64,000 bases of DNA, taken from NCBI RefSeq assembly GCF_900109645.1, contig NZ_FOBG01000001.1, forward strand, positions 3,958,365 through 4,022,364, given 5' to 3'. Source of the DNA: Duganella sp. CF402. Its GTDB lineage: Bacteria > Pseudomonadota > Gammaproteobacteria > Burkholderiales > Burkholderiaceae_D. A model generated the notes under the pieces. That model worked only from the letters and a program-made list of their open reading frames with translations. It did no database searches and was not told the origin of the DNA. The position numbers and the translations under genes are program-made. Shown here one piece after another: positions 10,246 to 18,420 of this stretch (position 1 is the first letter of the stretch; every line of letters begins with the position of its first letter).

Positions 10246-11280
10246 TTATATTCTTACGCAGATGACGGTATCGCCTTCGGCGACGTTGAGCGCTTCCTGC
10301 ACCTCTGCAGACAGCGCCACGCTGAGTTGCGATTCCAGCGACGGGCAGTGCGTGATCACGGCGCGGAAGTTGTGCTCCGAACCGGACGACACGGCGTAGC
10401 GCAGCTGCGGTTCGCGGCCACGGTCCGGCGTTTCCACCGAGGTGGAAACGCGGCGTTGCAGCGCGCCGGTGAAGGTGCGCAGCGAATTTTTATGGGCCTG
10501 CAGAATCGGACCGCCGTCGAAGATGTCGATGTAGTCGTCGGCTTCGAAGCCTTCGGCGGTCAGCAGGTTGAAGGCCAGTTCGCCCGATGGATGGATCTGG
10601 CCCATCGCCGCCTGCGCATCGCCCGGCAGCAGCGGCACGTAGACCGGATAATGCGGCATCAGCTCGACGATCAGGGTGCGGTTACGCGCGCCGCCGATGG
10701 TGCGCTCGGCGTCGAGGAAATCCATCTTGAAGAATTTGCGGCCCAGCGCATCCCAGAACGGCGAACCGCCTGCGCTGTCGGACACGCCGGCCAGCGGCAC
10801 GAAGAAGCGGTCGGCGAAGCGGTGCGGCGCCAGTACGGCGAACATCAGGCGGGCACGGGACAGCAACGCCGCTTCCGGCGTACCGTGTTCGCGCTCGCCG
10901 ACGTAGAACGACGACAGTTGCGAGTAGCCGGTCAGCTCGGAGCACAGGGTCAGCGCGTGCACGCTGTGGCTGATGTTGAGGTCACGCGAGACCTGCTGGA
11001 TCACGTCGTTGCGGAACGAGAAGTAGGTGCCGTTGGAGCCGGCGGCGGCAAACATGGCGGCGGTGCCGACGATTTGCTTGTCCTGCGATTCCAGCACCAG
11101 CAGGTAGCCCTCTTCGCTCGGGATATCGACATGCGCGGCAAAGGACGCGATCGACAGTTCGATCATGGCGAGGATTTTCTCGCGCGTCTTGGGCAAGGTA
11201 TGCACTCCCGGCATGGGCACTGCGGCCAGCGCTTCAAGGGCTGCAATATCCGCAAGTTCAACCGGACGGACTACATACAT
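10246..11280 (-). CDS. aruF: Arginine/ornithine succinyltransferase, AruF-type (alpha) subunit
   Basis: Second arginine N-succinyltransferase chain, 344 residues, paralogous to the following gene. Shared blocks are visible: FRNDVIQQVSRDLNISH, LCSELTGYSQLSSFYV, LIVELMPHYPVYVPLLPG and DYIDIFDGGPILQ. In Pseudomonas aeruginosa the homologous AruF/AruG pair forms the enzyme and AruF also accepts ornithine; that property is inherited from the family and not read here. The start at 11280 has a strong AAGGAG five bases upstream. A REP-like repeat separates it from astC, so it may be expressed at a different level from astC within the same transcript. Confidence 0.92.
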   Translation of the reverse strand: MYVVRPVELADIAALEALAAVPMPGVHTLPKTREKILAMIELSIASFAAHVDIPSEEGYLLVLESQDKQIVGTAAMFAAAGSNGTYFSFRNDVIQQVSRDLNISHSVHALTLCSELTGYSQLSSFYVGEREHGTPEAALLSRARLMFAVLAPHRFADRFFVPLAGVSDSAGGSPFWDALGRKFFKMDFLDAERTIGGARNRTLIVELMPHYPVYVPLLPGDAQAAMGQIHPSGELAFNLLTAEGFEADDYIDIFDGGPILQAHKNSLRTFTGALQRRVSTSVETPDRGREPQLRYAVSSGSEHNFRAVITHCPSLESQLSVALSAEVQEALNVAEGDTVICVRI

Positions 11281-11305
11281 AAAAACTCCTTAGTGAACGC
11301 AGAAA

Positions 11306-11390
11306 CGTCATTCCGGCGAAGGCCGGAATCTAATGCGGCATGCCCGAAGCCGGACACTCCGATTGGATTCCGGCCTGCGCCGGAATGACG
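11306..11390. repeat. REP/BIME-like inverted repeat, copy 1 (intra-operon)
   Basis: The left arm 11306-11330 reads cgtcattccggcgaaggc and continues as ccggaatc. The right arm 11366-11390 is nearly its reverse complement (gattccggcctgcgccgg then aatgacg). Each arm is itself a small palindrome (TTCCGGC/GCCGGAA), so the RNA could fold into two small hairpins or one long one. Related copies lie at 30731-30786 and 51408-51467. It sits between astC and aruF inside the ast operon. Confidence 0.9.
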
Positions 11391-11401
11391 GGGTGGTGTG
11401 C

Positions 11402-12646
11402 TTAGGCTGCTTTCAGCAGGCCATCCAGCGAGACGCGCAGGATGCGGTCGGCTTCGGCGATTTGCTCGTCCGAGACGATCAGCGCAGGCGCCAGGCGCAC
11501 CACGTCCATGCCGGCGATCAGCACCATCATGCCGTTGGCTTCAGCGGCTTTCTGGATATCCTTCGAGCGGCCTTTCCATGCATCGGTGACCACCACGCCC
11601 AGCAGCAGGCCGGCGCCGCGCACTTGCGAGAACACTTGCGGATAATCGGCCACCACTTTTTCCAGCGTCGCGCGCAGCTTGTTGCCGGCTTCTTTCACAC
11701 GCGCCAGGAAGGCTGGCTGGTTGATGGTTTCCAGCACGGTCAGCGCCACGGTGGCGGCCATCGGGTTGCCGCCGTAGGTGGTGCCGTGCGAGCCGACGTT
11801 CAGGGTCGCGGCCAGTTCGTGGGTGGTCAGCATGGCGGCGACCGGGAAGCCGTTGCCCAGCGCCTTGGCCGAGGTCAGGATGTCCGGGATGATGCCGTAG
11901 CTCATGTAGTGGAACAGCTCGCCGGTGCGGCCCATGCCGGACTGCACTTCGTCGAAGATCAGCAGGGCGCCGGTCTTGGTGCACAGGTCGCGCAGCTCTT
12001 GCAGGAAGGCCTTGTCGCCCGGCACCACGCCACCTTCGCCTTGCAGCGGCTCAACGATCACGGCGCAGACGTCGTCGCCGATGGCGGCACGGGCCGACTC
12101 GATATCGTTGTAGGTGATGTGGTCGATCGACGGTGGCAGCGGCTCGAAGCCTTCGGTGTATTTCGACTGGCCGCCCACCGACACGGTGAACAGGGTGCGG
12201 CCGTGGAACGACTGGTAGCACGAGATGATGCGCGATTTGTGCGCGCCGAACTTGGTGTGGGCGTGCTTGCGGGCCAGCTTCAGGGCCGCTTCGTTGGCTT
12301 CGGCGCCGGAGTTGCAGAAGAAGGCGCGGTCGGCGAAGGTGGCTTCGGTCAGTGCCAGCGCCAGGCGCAGCACCGGCTCGTTGGTGTAGCCGTTGCCCAG
12401 GTGCCACAGGGTGTTGGCCTGGCGGGTCAGCGCTTCAACCACGATCGGGTTGCAGTGGCCCAGTGCGGCCACGGCGATGCCGGAGGTGAAGTCCAGGTAG
12501 TGTTTGCCGTTCTGGTCCCACAGGTCCAGGCCGGAACCGCGCACCGGAACCATCGCTGCCGGCGCGTAGGTCGGCACCAGCACTTCGTCGAAAGTCTGAC
12601 GAGTCACAGGACGGTTGAGAGCGGTCGTATCTACTTTGGCGTTCAT
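11402..12646 (-). CDS. astC: Succinylornithine/acetylornithine aminotransferase (AST step 3)
   Basis: PLP-dependent class-III aminotransferase (AruC/AstC/ArgD family) that moves the delta-amino group of N-succinylornithine to 2-oxoglutarate. The 414-residue product shows [47 protein letters not shown] and [15 protein letters not shown], where the Lys of SAKALGNG is the expected Schiff-base residue. The start is set at the ATG at 12646 ([10 protein letters not shown]) because AGGGA lies about six bases upstream; the frame also opens at a TTG at 12661 without such a site. It is the first gene of the ast operon. The family cannot be split by sequence alone from biosynthetic ArgD, but the context favours catabolism. 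Confidence 0.94.
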   Translation of the reverse strand: MNAKVDTTALNRPVTRQTFDEVLVPTYAPAAMVPVRGSGLDLWDQNGKHYLDFTSGIAVAALGHCNPIVVEALTRQANTLWHLGNGYTNEPVLRLALALTEATFADRAFFCNSGAEANEAALKLARKHAHTKFGAHKSRIISCYQSFHGRTLFTVSVGGQSKYTEGFEPLPPSIDHITYNDIESARAAIGDDVCAVIVEPLQGEGGVVPGDKAFLQELRDLCTKTGALLIFDEVQSGMGRTGELFHYMSYGIIPDILTSAKALGNGFPVAAMLTTHELAATLNVGSHGTTYGGNPMAATVALTVLETINQPAFLARVKEAGNKLRATLEKVVADYPQVFSQVRGAGLLLGVVVTDAWKGRSKDIQKAAEANGMMVLIAGMDVVRLAPALIVSDEQIAEADRILRVSLDGLLKAA

Positions 12647-12697
12647 GGCATTCCCTATCAATGGTGGGTACGGTGCGGCACAGCGCCGCGAGGACCC

Positions 12698-12703
12698 ATT
12701 ATA
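12698..12703 (-). promoter_or_regulatory. Candidate -10 box of the ast operon
   Basis: A perfect TATAAT on the minus strand lies about 52 bp upstream of the astC ATG. No good -35 hexamer sits at 16-18 bp (the hexamer there reads AAGAAC), which is typical of an activator-dependent promoter. The intervening leader holds a small GCGGC/GCCGC hairpin (about 12674-12688). The gap 12647-12875 holds nothing else I recognise except the direct and inverted repeats listed separately. Confidence 0.5.
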
Positions 12704-12800
12704 AAAAGCGGGATGCTAAAGTTCTTTTCAAATGGCGACAAGAATTTTTACTTTTGGCCGCAAAGTAAACTTGCCAGAACAGTCATACCTATTAGCAACA

Positions 12801-12832
12801 GACGGCTTGGACGGCTTGTCTTAGGCAAGCCG
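12801..12832. repeat. Direct repeat plus hairpin upstream of the sensor kinase
   Basis: GACGGCTTG occurs twice in tandem (12801-12809 and 12810-12818). The second copy pairs with CAAGCCG at 12826-12832 around a seven-base loop. It lies 44 bp before the chosen start of the histidine kinase and could be an operator or a leader hairpin. There is no T-run to make it a clear terminator. Confidence 0.4.
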
Positions 12833-12875
12833 AGTCTTTATGCTGGATGAACGCGGCATAACCCCCAGGTGCTCT

Positions 12876-14741
12876 ATGCAACAGGCTGTCAGGTCCCGGA
12901 TTGTTCGATTGACATGCATGCTGTGGCTGGCGATGCTGGGCGGCCCCTTGCTGGCGGCGCCGGCGCCAGAGCCGCTGGCGCTGATGCTGACGGCACCGCA
13001 ACGGGCCTGGCTGGCGGCGCATCCGGTGCTGCGGGTCGGCGTCGACACCGGGCGTGCGCCGATCGAATCGGTGGGCGAGGATGGCCAGCCGCGCGGCATT
13101 TCGCAGGAATTCCTGCAGCGCGTGGGCGCCATGCTGGGCGTGCGCTTCGAGCTGGTGCCGATCGCCGGCACGGCCAATATCCTGGGCCAGCTGGAGCAGC
13201 GGCAGGTCGACATGCTGTCGGCCATCTCCCAAACCGAGCGGCGGCGCCAGTTCATGCTGCTGAGCGAGCCCTTTCTCACCTCCCCGATCGTGATCTACAC
13301 CGTGGTCGGCGCCCCGCCGATGCCGAGCATGAGCCAGCTGGCCGGCAAGCGGGTGGCGGCCAGCAGCCGCGCCGGCGTCACCGAGGCGCTGCCGCGCGAC
13401 TGGCCGACCATCATCCCGGTGAAGTCGGAAAACTTCAAGATCGCCATCGACCAGCTGCGCCATGACGAGGTCAGCGCCGTGATCGCGCCGCTGCTGACCG
13501 GCACCCACCAGCTGGCCGCGCTGGACGCCAACGATATCCGCGTCACCGGCGAGACCGAGTACAGCTACCAGGTCGGCTTCGGCGTGCGCAGCGACTGGCC
13601 GGAGCTGGCGGCCATCCTCAACCAGGCGCTGGACGCCATTCCCAAGGCCGAGCGCGACAGCTTCCGGCAGAAATGGACCGTGGTGAGGCTCGAGCGCGAA
13701 ATCGACTACCGCCCGGTGGTCGGGCTCATGGCGGGGATCGCGATCGCCATCATCTTCATCGTGCAGCTGCGGGTGATGGTCAAGCGCCGTACCGCCGAGC
13801 TGCAGCAGGAGGTACAGGTGCGGCGTGCGCGCGAGGCCGAGATCCAGCAGCTGAACGCGGCGCTGGAATTGCGCGTCGAGCAGCGCACCGCCCAACTGCG
13901 CCAGGCCAACGACGAGTTGCGCATGGCGGCCGACCAGCTGGTGCAGACCGAGAAAGTGGCCTCGCTGGGACGGCTGGTGGCCGGCATCGCGCACGAGCTC
14001 AACACGCCGCTGGGCAGCACCCTGACCGCCTCCAGCGCGCTGAAAGCGCATCTGACTAGCTTCGGCCAGGCGGCGCTCGAAGGCCGGCTGAAACGCTCGT
14101 CGGTGGACGACTTTGTGACCCAGAGCGAACTGGCGTGCGAGATCATCGAACGCAACGCCCACCGCGCGGCCGGGCTGATCGACAATTTCAAGGAGCTGGC
14201 GGTGGACCAGGCCAGCGCGCGGCGGCGCGTGTTCTGCCTGCGGCGCACGGTGGAGGAAGTCATCGCCAGCCACCACAACGCGTGGAAATCGACCGGGCAC
14301 CGCATCGAGATCGAGATCGACGAAGCGCTGCAAATGGACAGCTTCCCCGGCCCGCTGGCCCAAGTGCTGTGCAACCTGCTGGAAAACACCCTGATCCACG
14401 GCTTCGCCAACAAGCGGAACGGATTGGTGCGGATCAGCGCGCAGCGGCAGGGAGAACAGGTCGAGATCCGCTACACCGACGACGGCGGCGGCATTCCAGC
14501 CGAGTATCGGAGCAAGATCTACGATCCCTTCTTCACCACCCGCATGGGCCAGGGCGGCTCCGGGCTGGGCCTGTACATCGTGCAGACGATGGTGACCGGC
14601 GTGCTGGGCGGGCAGATCGCGGTGGACAGCCGGCCGGGGCACGGCGTGACCTTCCACATCACGCTGCCGCAATCTGCGCCGCACCTGACCGATACCACGG
14701 TGGCCGGCGCCCACGGCCTGGCGCCGCTGCCGGCCGACTGA
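12876..14741 (+). CDS. Sensor histidine kinase with periplasmic SBP_bac_3-like domain
   Basis: Membrane sensor kinase of 621 residues. In order: a signal peptide/first membrane anchor (about 1-28), a periplasmic solute-binding family 3-like domain (about 45-270, including LRVGVDTGRAPIE and YEVGFGVR-like stretches), a transmembrane helix near 281-302 (VVGLMAGIAIAIIFIVQL), a coiled-coil-like linker rich in Gln/Glu/Arg, an H-box with His373 (GIAHELNTPLGS) and a HATPase domain with N-box NLLENTLIHGF and DDGGGIP/GSGLGLYIV. I chose the ATG at 12876 over 12840 because AGGTG precedes it and it starts a normal signal peptide. Family 3 binding domains usually bind amino acids, so an amino-acid signal is plausible next to the ast operon. 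No response regulator gene is adjacent. Its stop codon abuts the stop of the convergent regulator (TGATCA). Confidence 0.87.
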   Translation: MQQAVRSRIVRLTCMLWLAMLGGPLLAAPAPEPLALMLTAPQRAWLAAHPVLRVGVDTGRAPIESVGEDGQPRGISQEFLQRVGAMLGVRFELVPIAGTANILGQLEQRQVDMLSAISQTERRRQFMLLSEPFLTSPIVIYTVVGAPPMPSMSQLAGKRVAASSRAGVTEALPRDWPTIIPVKSENFKIAIDQLRHDEVSAVIAPLLTGTHQLAALDANDIRVTGETEYSYQVGFGVRSDWPELAAILNQALDAIPKAERDSFRQKWTVVRLEREIDYRPVVGLMAGIAIAIIFIVQLRVMVKRRTAELQQEVQVRRAREAEIQQLNAALELRVEQRTAQLRQANDELRMAADQLVQTEKVASLGRLVAGIAHELNTPLGSTLTASSALKAHLTSFGQAALEGRLKRSSVDDFVTQSELACEIIERNAHRAAGLIDNFKELAVDQASARRRVFCLRRTVEEVIASHHNAWKSTGHRIEIEIDEALQMDSFPGPLAQVLCNLLENTLIHGFANKRNGLVRISAQRQGEQVEIRYTDDGGGIPAEYRSKIYDPFFTTRMGQGGSGLGLYIVQTMVTGVLGGQIAVDSRPGHGVTFHITLPQSAPHLTDTTVAGAHGLAPLPAD

Positions 14742-15686
14742 TCAGGCAGGCGGCATCAGCTTGCGCTGGCGCTCTTCGCGCGGGGTGTTGCCGAACAGCG
14801 CGCCGAAGGCGGTGGAAAAGTGCGAGCCGGACGAGAAGCCGCACATCAGCCCTACCTGCACGATCGAGTGGTTGGTTTCCAGCAGCAGCTGGCGCGCCCT
14901 TTGCAGGCGCAGCTCGAGGTAGTAGCGCGACGGCAGGCTGCCCAGGTATTGCTTGAACAAACGCTCCAGCTGGCGCCGCGACAGGCCGACCAGATTGGCG
15001 ATGTCGTCGGTGGACAGCGGCTCCTCGATATTGGTTTCCATCAGCGTCACCGCCTCCGACAGGCGCGGCTGCAGCGCGCCGAAGCGGGCCTGCAGCGCCA
15101 CCCGCTGGCGCTCCTCGGGGCCGCGCACGCGCTCCACGCACAGGCTTTCCTTGATGCTGGCCTGCACGTTGGCGCCGAACAGGTGTTCGATCAGCGTCAG
15201 GGAAAAATCGATGGAGGCGGCGCCGCCGCAGCAGCTCAGGTGGCGGCCGTCGACTTCAAACAGGTGGGGCGTCAGGATGGCGCGGTCGGTGATGTCTTCG
15301 GTGTCGGCATACAGCGCCCACGGCAGGGCGATGCGCACGCCGGCCATCAAGCCGGCCTTGGCCAGCCACAGCACGCCGGCGCCGACCCCGCCCCAGTAGT
15401 CGGCCGAGCGGCAGCGCTCGATCACGGCGCGCGCCTGCTCCGGCGGCAGCGGATGCTGCTGCTCGTCGGCCACCAGCAGCGCCATATGCCAGCCCGGCTG
15501 GGCCAGCACCACTTGCGACGGGGTCATGGTTTCCAGTTGCAGCACGTCGCGCCCGAGCACGGCGGCGGCCAGCCGCAGCGGCTGCACCAGCCCGGCCCAG
15601 GTGATGGCGTCCGCCTCGCCGGCGTTGACCAGCAACAGGCGCAAGGGCCGCTGCTGGGCGAGGCTGGACAGGGTATCGAAAGACAT
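14742..15686 (-). CDS. GlxA-family (AraC/DJ-1) transcriptional regulator, ArgR-like
   Basis: A 314-residue regulator with a DJ-1/PfpI-like N-terminal domain (about 12-180) and a C-terminal AraC double helix-turn-helix (about 205-308). Diagnostic blocks are NIEEPLSTDDIANLVGLSRR, LERLFKQYLGSLPSRYYLEL and MCGFSSGSHFSTAFG. This architecture and wording match the Pseudomonas ArgR/GbdR/CdhR group; ArgR of P. aeruginosa is such a protein and activates the aru genes and gdhB. Position near the ast operon makes an arginine role attractive, but sibling regulators respond to betaine or carnitine, so I do not assign argR. It starts 5 bp after the upstream transporter gene ends, so the two form an operon. 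Confidence 0.88.
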   Translation of the reverse strand: MSFDTLSSLAQQRPLRLLLVNAGEADAITWAGLVQPLRLAAAVLGRDVLQLETMTPSQVVLAQPGWHMALLVADEQQHPLPPEQARAVIERCRSADYWGGVGAGVLWLAKAGLMAGVRIALPWALYADTEDITDRAILTPHLFEVDGRHLSCCGGAASIDFSLTLIEHLFGANVQASIKESLCVERVRGPEERQRVALQARFGALQPRLSEAVTLMETNIEEPLSTDDIANLVGLSRRQLERLFKQYLGSLPSRYYLELRLQRARQLLLETNHSIVQVGLMCGFSSGSHFSTAFGALFGNTPREERQRKLMPPA

Positions 15687-15691
15687 GCAGG

Positions 15692-16633
15692 CTACTCCGG
15701 CGCCAGGGCGGTGGCGGGACGCTCAGTGCTCCATTGGCTCACTATCATACCGGAGATCAACAGTCCGGCGCCGAGCAAGCCGTTCCAGGCCAGCGTTTCA
15801 CCCAGCCAGAAGTAGGCGAAGATGGCGGCGCAGCCGGGCTCGAAGGCGTAGATCACGGCCGCCTCGTTGGCGCTGCTGTGGCTCTGGCCCCAGGTTTGCA
15901 GCGAGATGATGGCGGCGGTGGCGATCACGCCCAGGTAGATCAGGTTGAGGCTGTACATCTGCAAGCCCTTGCTGACGTAGGCGATGTAGTCCGGCAGGTC
16001 CTGCGCGCGCTCGGCCCAGCCCAGCGGCACTTCGGTGATGAGCAGCCACAGCGCGGCGCACACGGCCACGGTAAGGATTTGCGAGGCGGTCAGCGCCATC
16101 AGCTTTTCCACCTTGCGGGTGGTGGTTTCCATCAGCTTGACGTAGATGCCGAAGAACAGCGCGCACAGCAGCGCCAGCGTATCGCCGCGTCCCCAGCTGA
16201 AGCTGCCTTCCCAGCACAGCGCGAACAGGCCGGCCAGCGACAGCAGCAGCGCCAGCAGGATGCGCCGTTCCAGCTTCGCACCCAGCGCCACGCCGAGCAG
16301 CGGCGGCACCAGCACGTTGAGGCCGGTGATGAAGGCGTTGCGGTTGGAGCTGGTCAGCGCCAGCCCCTCGATCTGGAACACGTAGCACAGGAACAACACC
16401 ACGCCGGCCAGGATGCCCCAGCGCAGGTCGCGCCAGCGCACGCCCCACAGGAAAGGCAGCAGCAGCGCGCTGGCCAGCGCAAAGCGGCACAGCACGATCC
16501 AGCTGGCCGACAGGTAGCCGGTCATGTCTTTCATTGCAGGGAAGGTGGTGCCCCAGACCAGGGTGACGAGCAACAAGGCGGCAATACCGCGCAGATGTAC
16601 AGGCATGGTTGTTTTTATGGTTAGTGTCCGCAT
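15692..16633 (-). CDS. EamA/DMT-family transporter
   Basis: An inner-membrane protein of 313 residues with about ten hydrophobic helices in two EamA repeats, which is the standard length and plan of drug/metabolite transporters. The N-terminal helix carries WGTTFPAMK, a common EamA opening, and the second repeat has AVIYAFEPGCAAIFAYFWLGE, where the E-P motif is typical. Substrates cannot be read from sequence; many relatives export amino acids or metabolites. It is followed 5 bp later by the GlxA-type regulator and is divergent from the MarR gene (48 bp between starts). An alternative start is the ATG at 16606. Confidence 0.85.
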   Translation of the reverse strand: MRTLTIKTTMPVHLRGIAALLLVTLVWGTTFPAMKDMTGYLSASWIVLCRFALASALLLPFLWGVRWRDLRWGILAGVVLFLCYVFQIEGLALTSSNRNAFITGLNVLVPPLLGVALGAKLERRILLALLLSLAGLFALCWEGSFSWGRGDTLALLCALFFGIYVKLMETTTRKVEKLMALTASQILTVAVCAALWLLITEVPLGWAERAQDLPDYIAYVSKGLQMYSLNLIYLGVIATAAIISLQTWGQSHSSANEAAVIYAFEPGCAAIFAYFWLGETLAWNGLLGAGLLISGMIVSQWSTERPATALAPE

Positions 16634-16667
16634 AGTGTACCCGCCGGAAAGCGGGATGCGAAGCGGC

Positions 16668-16673
16668 TATAAT
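16668..16673 (+). promoter_or_regulatory. -10 box giving a probable leaderless marR-type mRNA
   Basis: A perfect TATAAT ends eight bases before the ATG at 16682. Transcription normally starts about seven bases past the -10 box, so the mRNA would begin at or within a base or two of the start codon, and there is no Shine-Dalgarno sequence. A CCCGC/GCGGG inverted repeat (16640-16655) just upstream could be an operator. No clear -35 is seen. Confidence 0.55.
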
Positions 16674-16681
16674 CTCGTCCT

Positions 16682-17143
16682 ATGGGTGAACGCTACTTGA
16701 AAAGCATCCGGCTGCTGGCCGAATGCATGCAAGGCTATGAACGGATCTCCGGCGAATACGTGCGCCGGAGCGGTTTGACGCACGCGCAGTTCGATATCAT
16801 CGCCACGCTGGGCAACACGCCCGGCATGTCCTATAAAGAACTGGGCGACAAGACGCTGATCACCAAGGGCACATTGACCGGGGTGATTGAGCGGCTCGAG
16901 CAAAAAGGCCTGGTGGAACGCCAGCGCAACGATTGCGACAAGCGCTCGTTTTTCGTGAAATTGACGCCGGCCGGCGAACAGGTGTTCTGCACCGTGTTCC
17001 CGGAAGTCATCGCGCAAAGCGGCAAAATGTTCGCCGGTTACAGCGACGACGACTTCGCGCAGCTTGAAAAAACCCTGTCGGCGCTTAAAACTGTCATCAT
17101 GGCCGGGCAAACGGCAACACCGTCCACCCAGGACTGCGATTAA
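16682..17143 (+). CDS. MarR-family transcriptional regulator
   Basis: A 153-residue winged-helix regulator. The core reads LTHAQFDIIATLGNTPGMSY, then a recognition helix (LITKGTLTGVIERLEQKGLV), then the wing (RQRNDCDKRSFFVKLTPAGE), all characteristic of MarR. The Cys in the wing at NDCDKRSF could be redox-active, but that is speculation. It is divergent from the EamA transporter, the usual arrangement for a local repressor, so it may control the transporter/regulator operon and itself. The small downstream gene follows after 18 bp. It probably starts without a leader. Confidence 0.9.
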   Translation: MGERYLKSIRLLAECMQGYERISGEYVRRSGLTHAQFDIIATLGNTPGMSYKELGDKTLITKGTLTGVIERLEQKGLVERQRNDCDKRSFFVKLTPAGEQVFCTVFPEVIAQSGKMFAGYSDDDFAQLEKTLSALKTVIMAGQTATPSTQDCD

Positions 17144-17161
17144 AAAACCAAGGAAACAGAT

Positions 17162-17443
17162 TTGAAAACCTCTCTGCTGGACGGCAAAAAGCCGGCCAAA
17201 TTCGACAAACACATTATCGGCAACCTGCTGCTGGACGTAGCGCCGCCTGACGAAGTACGCGCGGAAGCGCTGATCGTCGGCGTGCGCAATGAAGACGGCG
17301 AAATCTACCGCCTGATCGGCGCCAGCACCCACCGCAGCTTCATGAACGCGGTGGAAGAACTGTTCGACCTCGACCTGGTCGACGAACTGGAAGACGTGGA
17401 CGATCCGGTCGAGGGTTGCGACGCCATCTTCCGCGAAGAGTAA
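17162..17443 (+). CDS. Small acidic protein of unknown function
   Basis: A 93-residue product starting at TTG (17162) with a good AAGGA site seven to nine bases upstream; homologues would presumably begin MKTSLLDGKK. It is soluble, with no signal or membrane segment, and ends in a strongly acidic tract (LFDLDLVDELEDVDDPVEG). I do not recognise the family. It is 18 bp downstream of the MarR gene and probably cotranscribed. Confidence 0.75.
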   Translation: MKTSLLDGKKPAKFDKHIIGNLLLDVAPPDEVRAEALIVGVRNEDGEIYRLIGASTHRSFMNAVEELFDLDLVDELEDVDDPVEGCDAIFREE

Positions 17444-17527
17444 GCACTCGCTAACAAGGCGTTGTTGGGTTTTACCTACGCCGCAAAAAGTATTTTCAGA
17501 AAAAGTGCCGCATGGCAATCTTTTGAG

Positions 17528-17533
17528 TATAAT
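17528..17533 (+). promoter_or_regulatory. -10 box giving a probable leaderless HDOD-gene mRNA
   Basis: TATAAT lies exactly eight bases before the ATG at 17542, the same spacing as at 16668-16682. The sequence between is T-rich with no Shine-Dalgarno. No convincing -35 is seen. Confidence 0.5.
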
Positions 17534-17541
17534 TTTTTGCA

Positions 17542-18378
17542 ATGGACAGACTCGACGCCTTCAAGACTATTGCTGCTCAAGCGAGCCGGGGCGAACTCAC
17601 GTTCCCGGCCAACGTCAACGCCGCGCTGCGCCTGCAGCAGGCGCTGAACGATCCCGACTGTCACATTGAACAAGCCGCCAGGCTGATCCAGGCAGACCCG
17701 TTGCTGGCCGCGCGTAGCGTGGCCATCGCCAACTCAGTGGCCTACAACCGTTCCGGTACTGAAATCTCCAGCGTGCGCGCGGCCGTGCAGCGCCTCGGCA
17801 TCCGCACCCTGCAATCGCTGGTGGCGGCAGTGATCGTGCGCCAGATCGGCAGCGAGGTCACCGAGCCTTCGCTGGCGGCCAAAATCAACCAGCTGTGGGA
17901 GCATACCGCCCACGTGGCCGCGCTGGCGCAGGTGATCGCGCGCCGCGTCACCCATGTCGATCCCGATACCGCGCTGTTTGCCGGCATCATGCACGAGGTG
18001 GCCGGCTTCTACATGCTGGCCAGCGCCGGCGAGTTCCCACGAGTGATGGACGGCGAGCCGGAGGACTGGGTCGAGCACGGCGAGCTGGAAATCGGCCGTG
18101 GCGTGATGACCCACCTGGGCGTGCCGGAAGCCGTGTTCAAGGCGATCGAATCGATGTGGGTGGGCTTGCGCGCGCTGCCGCCGGAAACCTTGGGCGACAC
18201 GCTGCTGCTGGCCAATGATCTGGCGCCGGTGCACTCGCCGCTGCACCAGCGGCCGGGCGCCACCACGCTGCAAGGCGCGCGCACCATCGACTTCGTGGTG
18301 GGCGACGGCACGCTGCACGCCATCATGACCGAATCGGCGCTGGAGGTGCAGTCGCTGTACGCGGTGCTGATGCTGTAA
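17542..18378 (+). CDS. HDOD-domain signalling protein
   Basis: A 278-residue, single-domain HDOD protein, a catalytically inactive relative of HD phosphohydrolases used as a signalling scaffold. Visible HDOD features are LTFPANVNAALRLQQALNDP, LIQADPLLAARSVAIANS, AVQRLGIRTLQSLVAAVIV and a FAGIMHEVAGFYML stretch in which the HD pair is replaced by HE. There is no GGDEF, EAL or receiver domain. Such proteins often act in c-di-GMP, motility or stress signalling; the specific role here is unknown. It likely starts as a leaderless message. Confidence 0.88.
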   Translation: MDRLDAFKTIAAQASRGELTFPANVNAALRLQQALNDPDCHIEQAARLIQADPLLAARSVAIANSVAYNRSGTEISSVRAAVQRLGIRTLQSLVAAVIVRQIGSEVTEPSLAAKINQLWEHTAHVAALAQVIARRVTHVDPDTALFAGIMHEVAGFYMLASAGEFPRVMDGEPEDWVEHGELEIGRGVMTHLGVPEAVFKAIESMWVGLRALPPETLGDTLLLANDLAPVHSPLHQRPGATTLQGARTIDFVVGDGTLHAIMTESALEVQSLYAVLML

Positions 18379-18403
18379 AAAAAAGCCCGCTGGGCAGCGG
18401 GCT
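18376..18403 (-). terminator. Rho-independent terminator of the GST/WYL/eut direction
   Basis: A perfect stem AGCCCGCT/AGCGGGCT with a four-base loop (18384-18403) is followed on the minus strand by eight Ts (18376-18383), which overlap the stop codon of the HDOD gene. On the plus strand it lacks a T-run. Confidence 0.85.
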
Positions 18404-18420
18404 AAGTCCAAAACTAGGGA

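Noticed and set aside
12756..12777. Sigma-54-like promoter for the ast operon (TGGCA...TTTGC on the minus strand)
   Set aside because: The GG and GC elements are 12 bases apart instead of 10, so it does not fit the -24/-12 rule, although enterobacterial ast is sigma-54 dependent.
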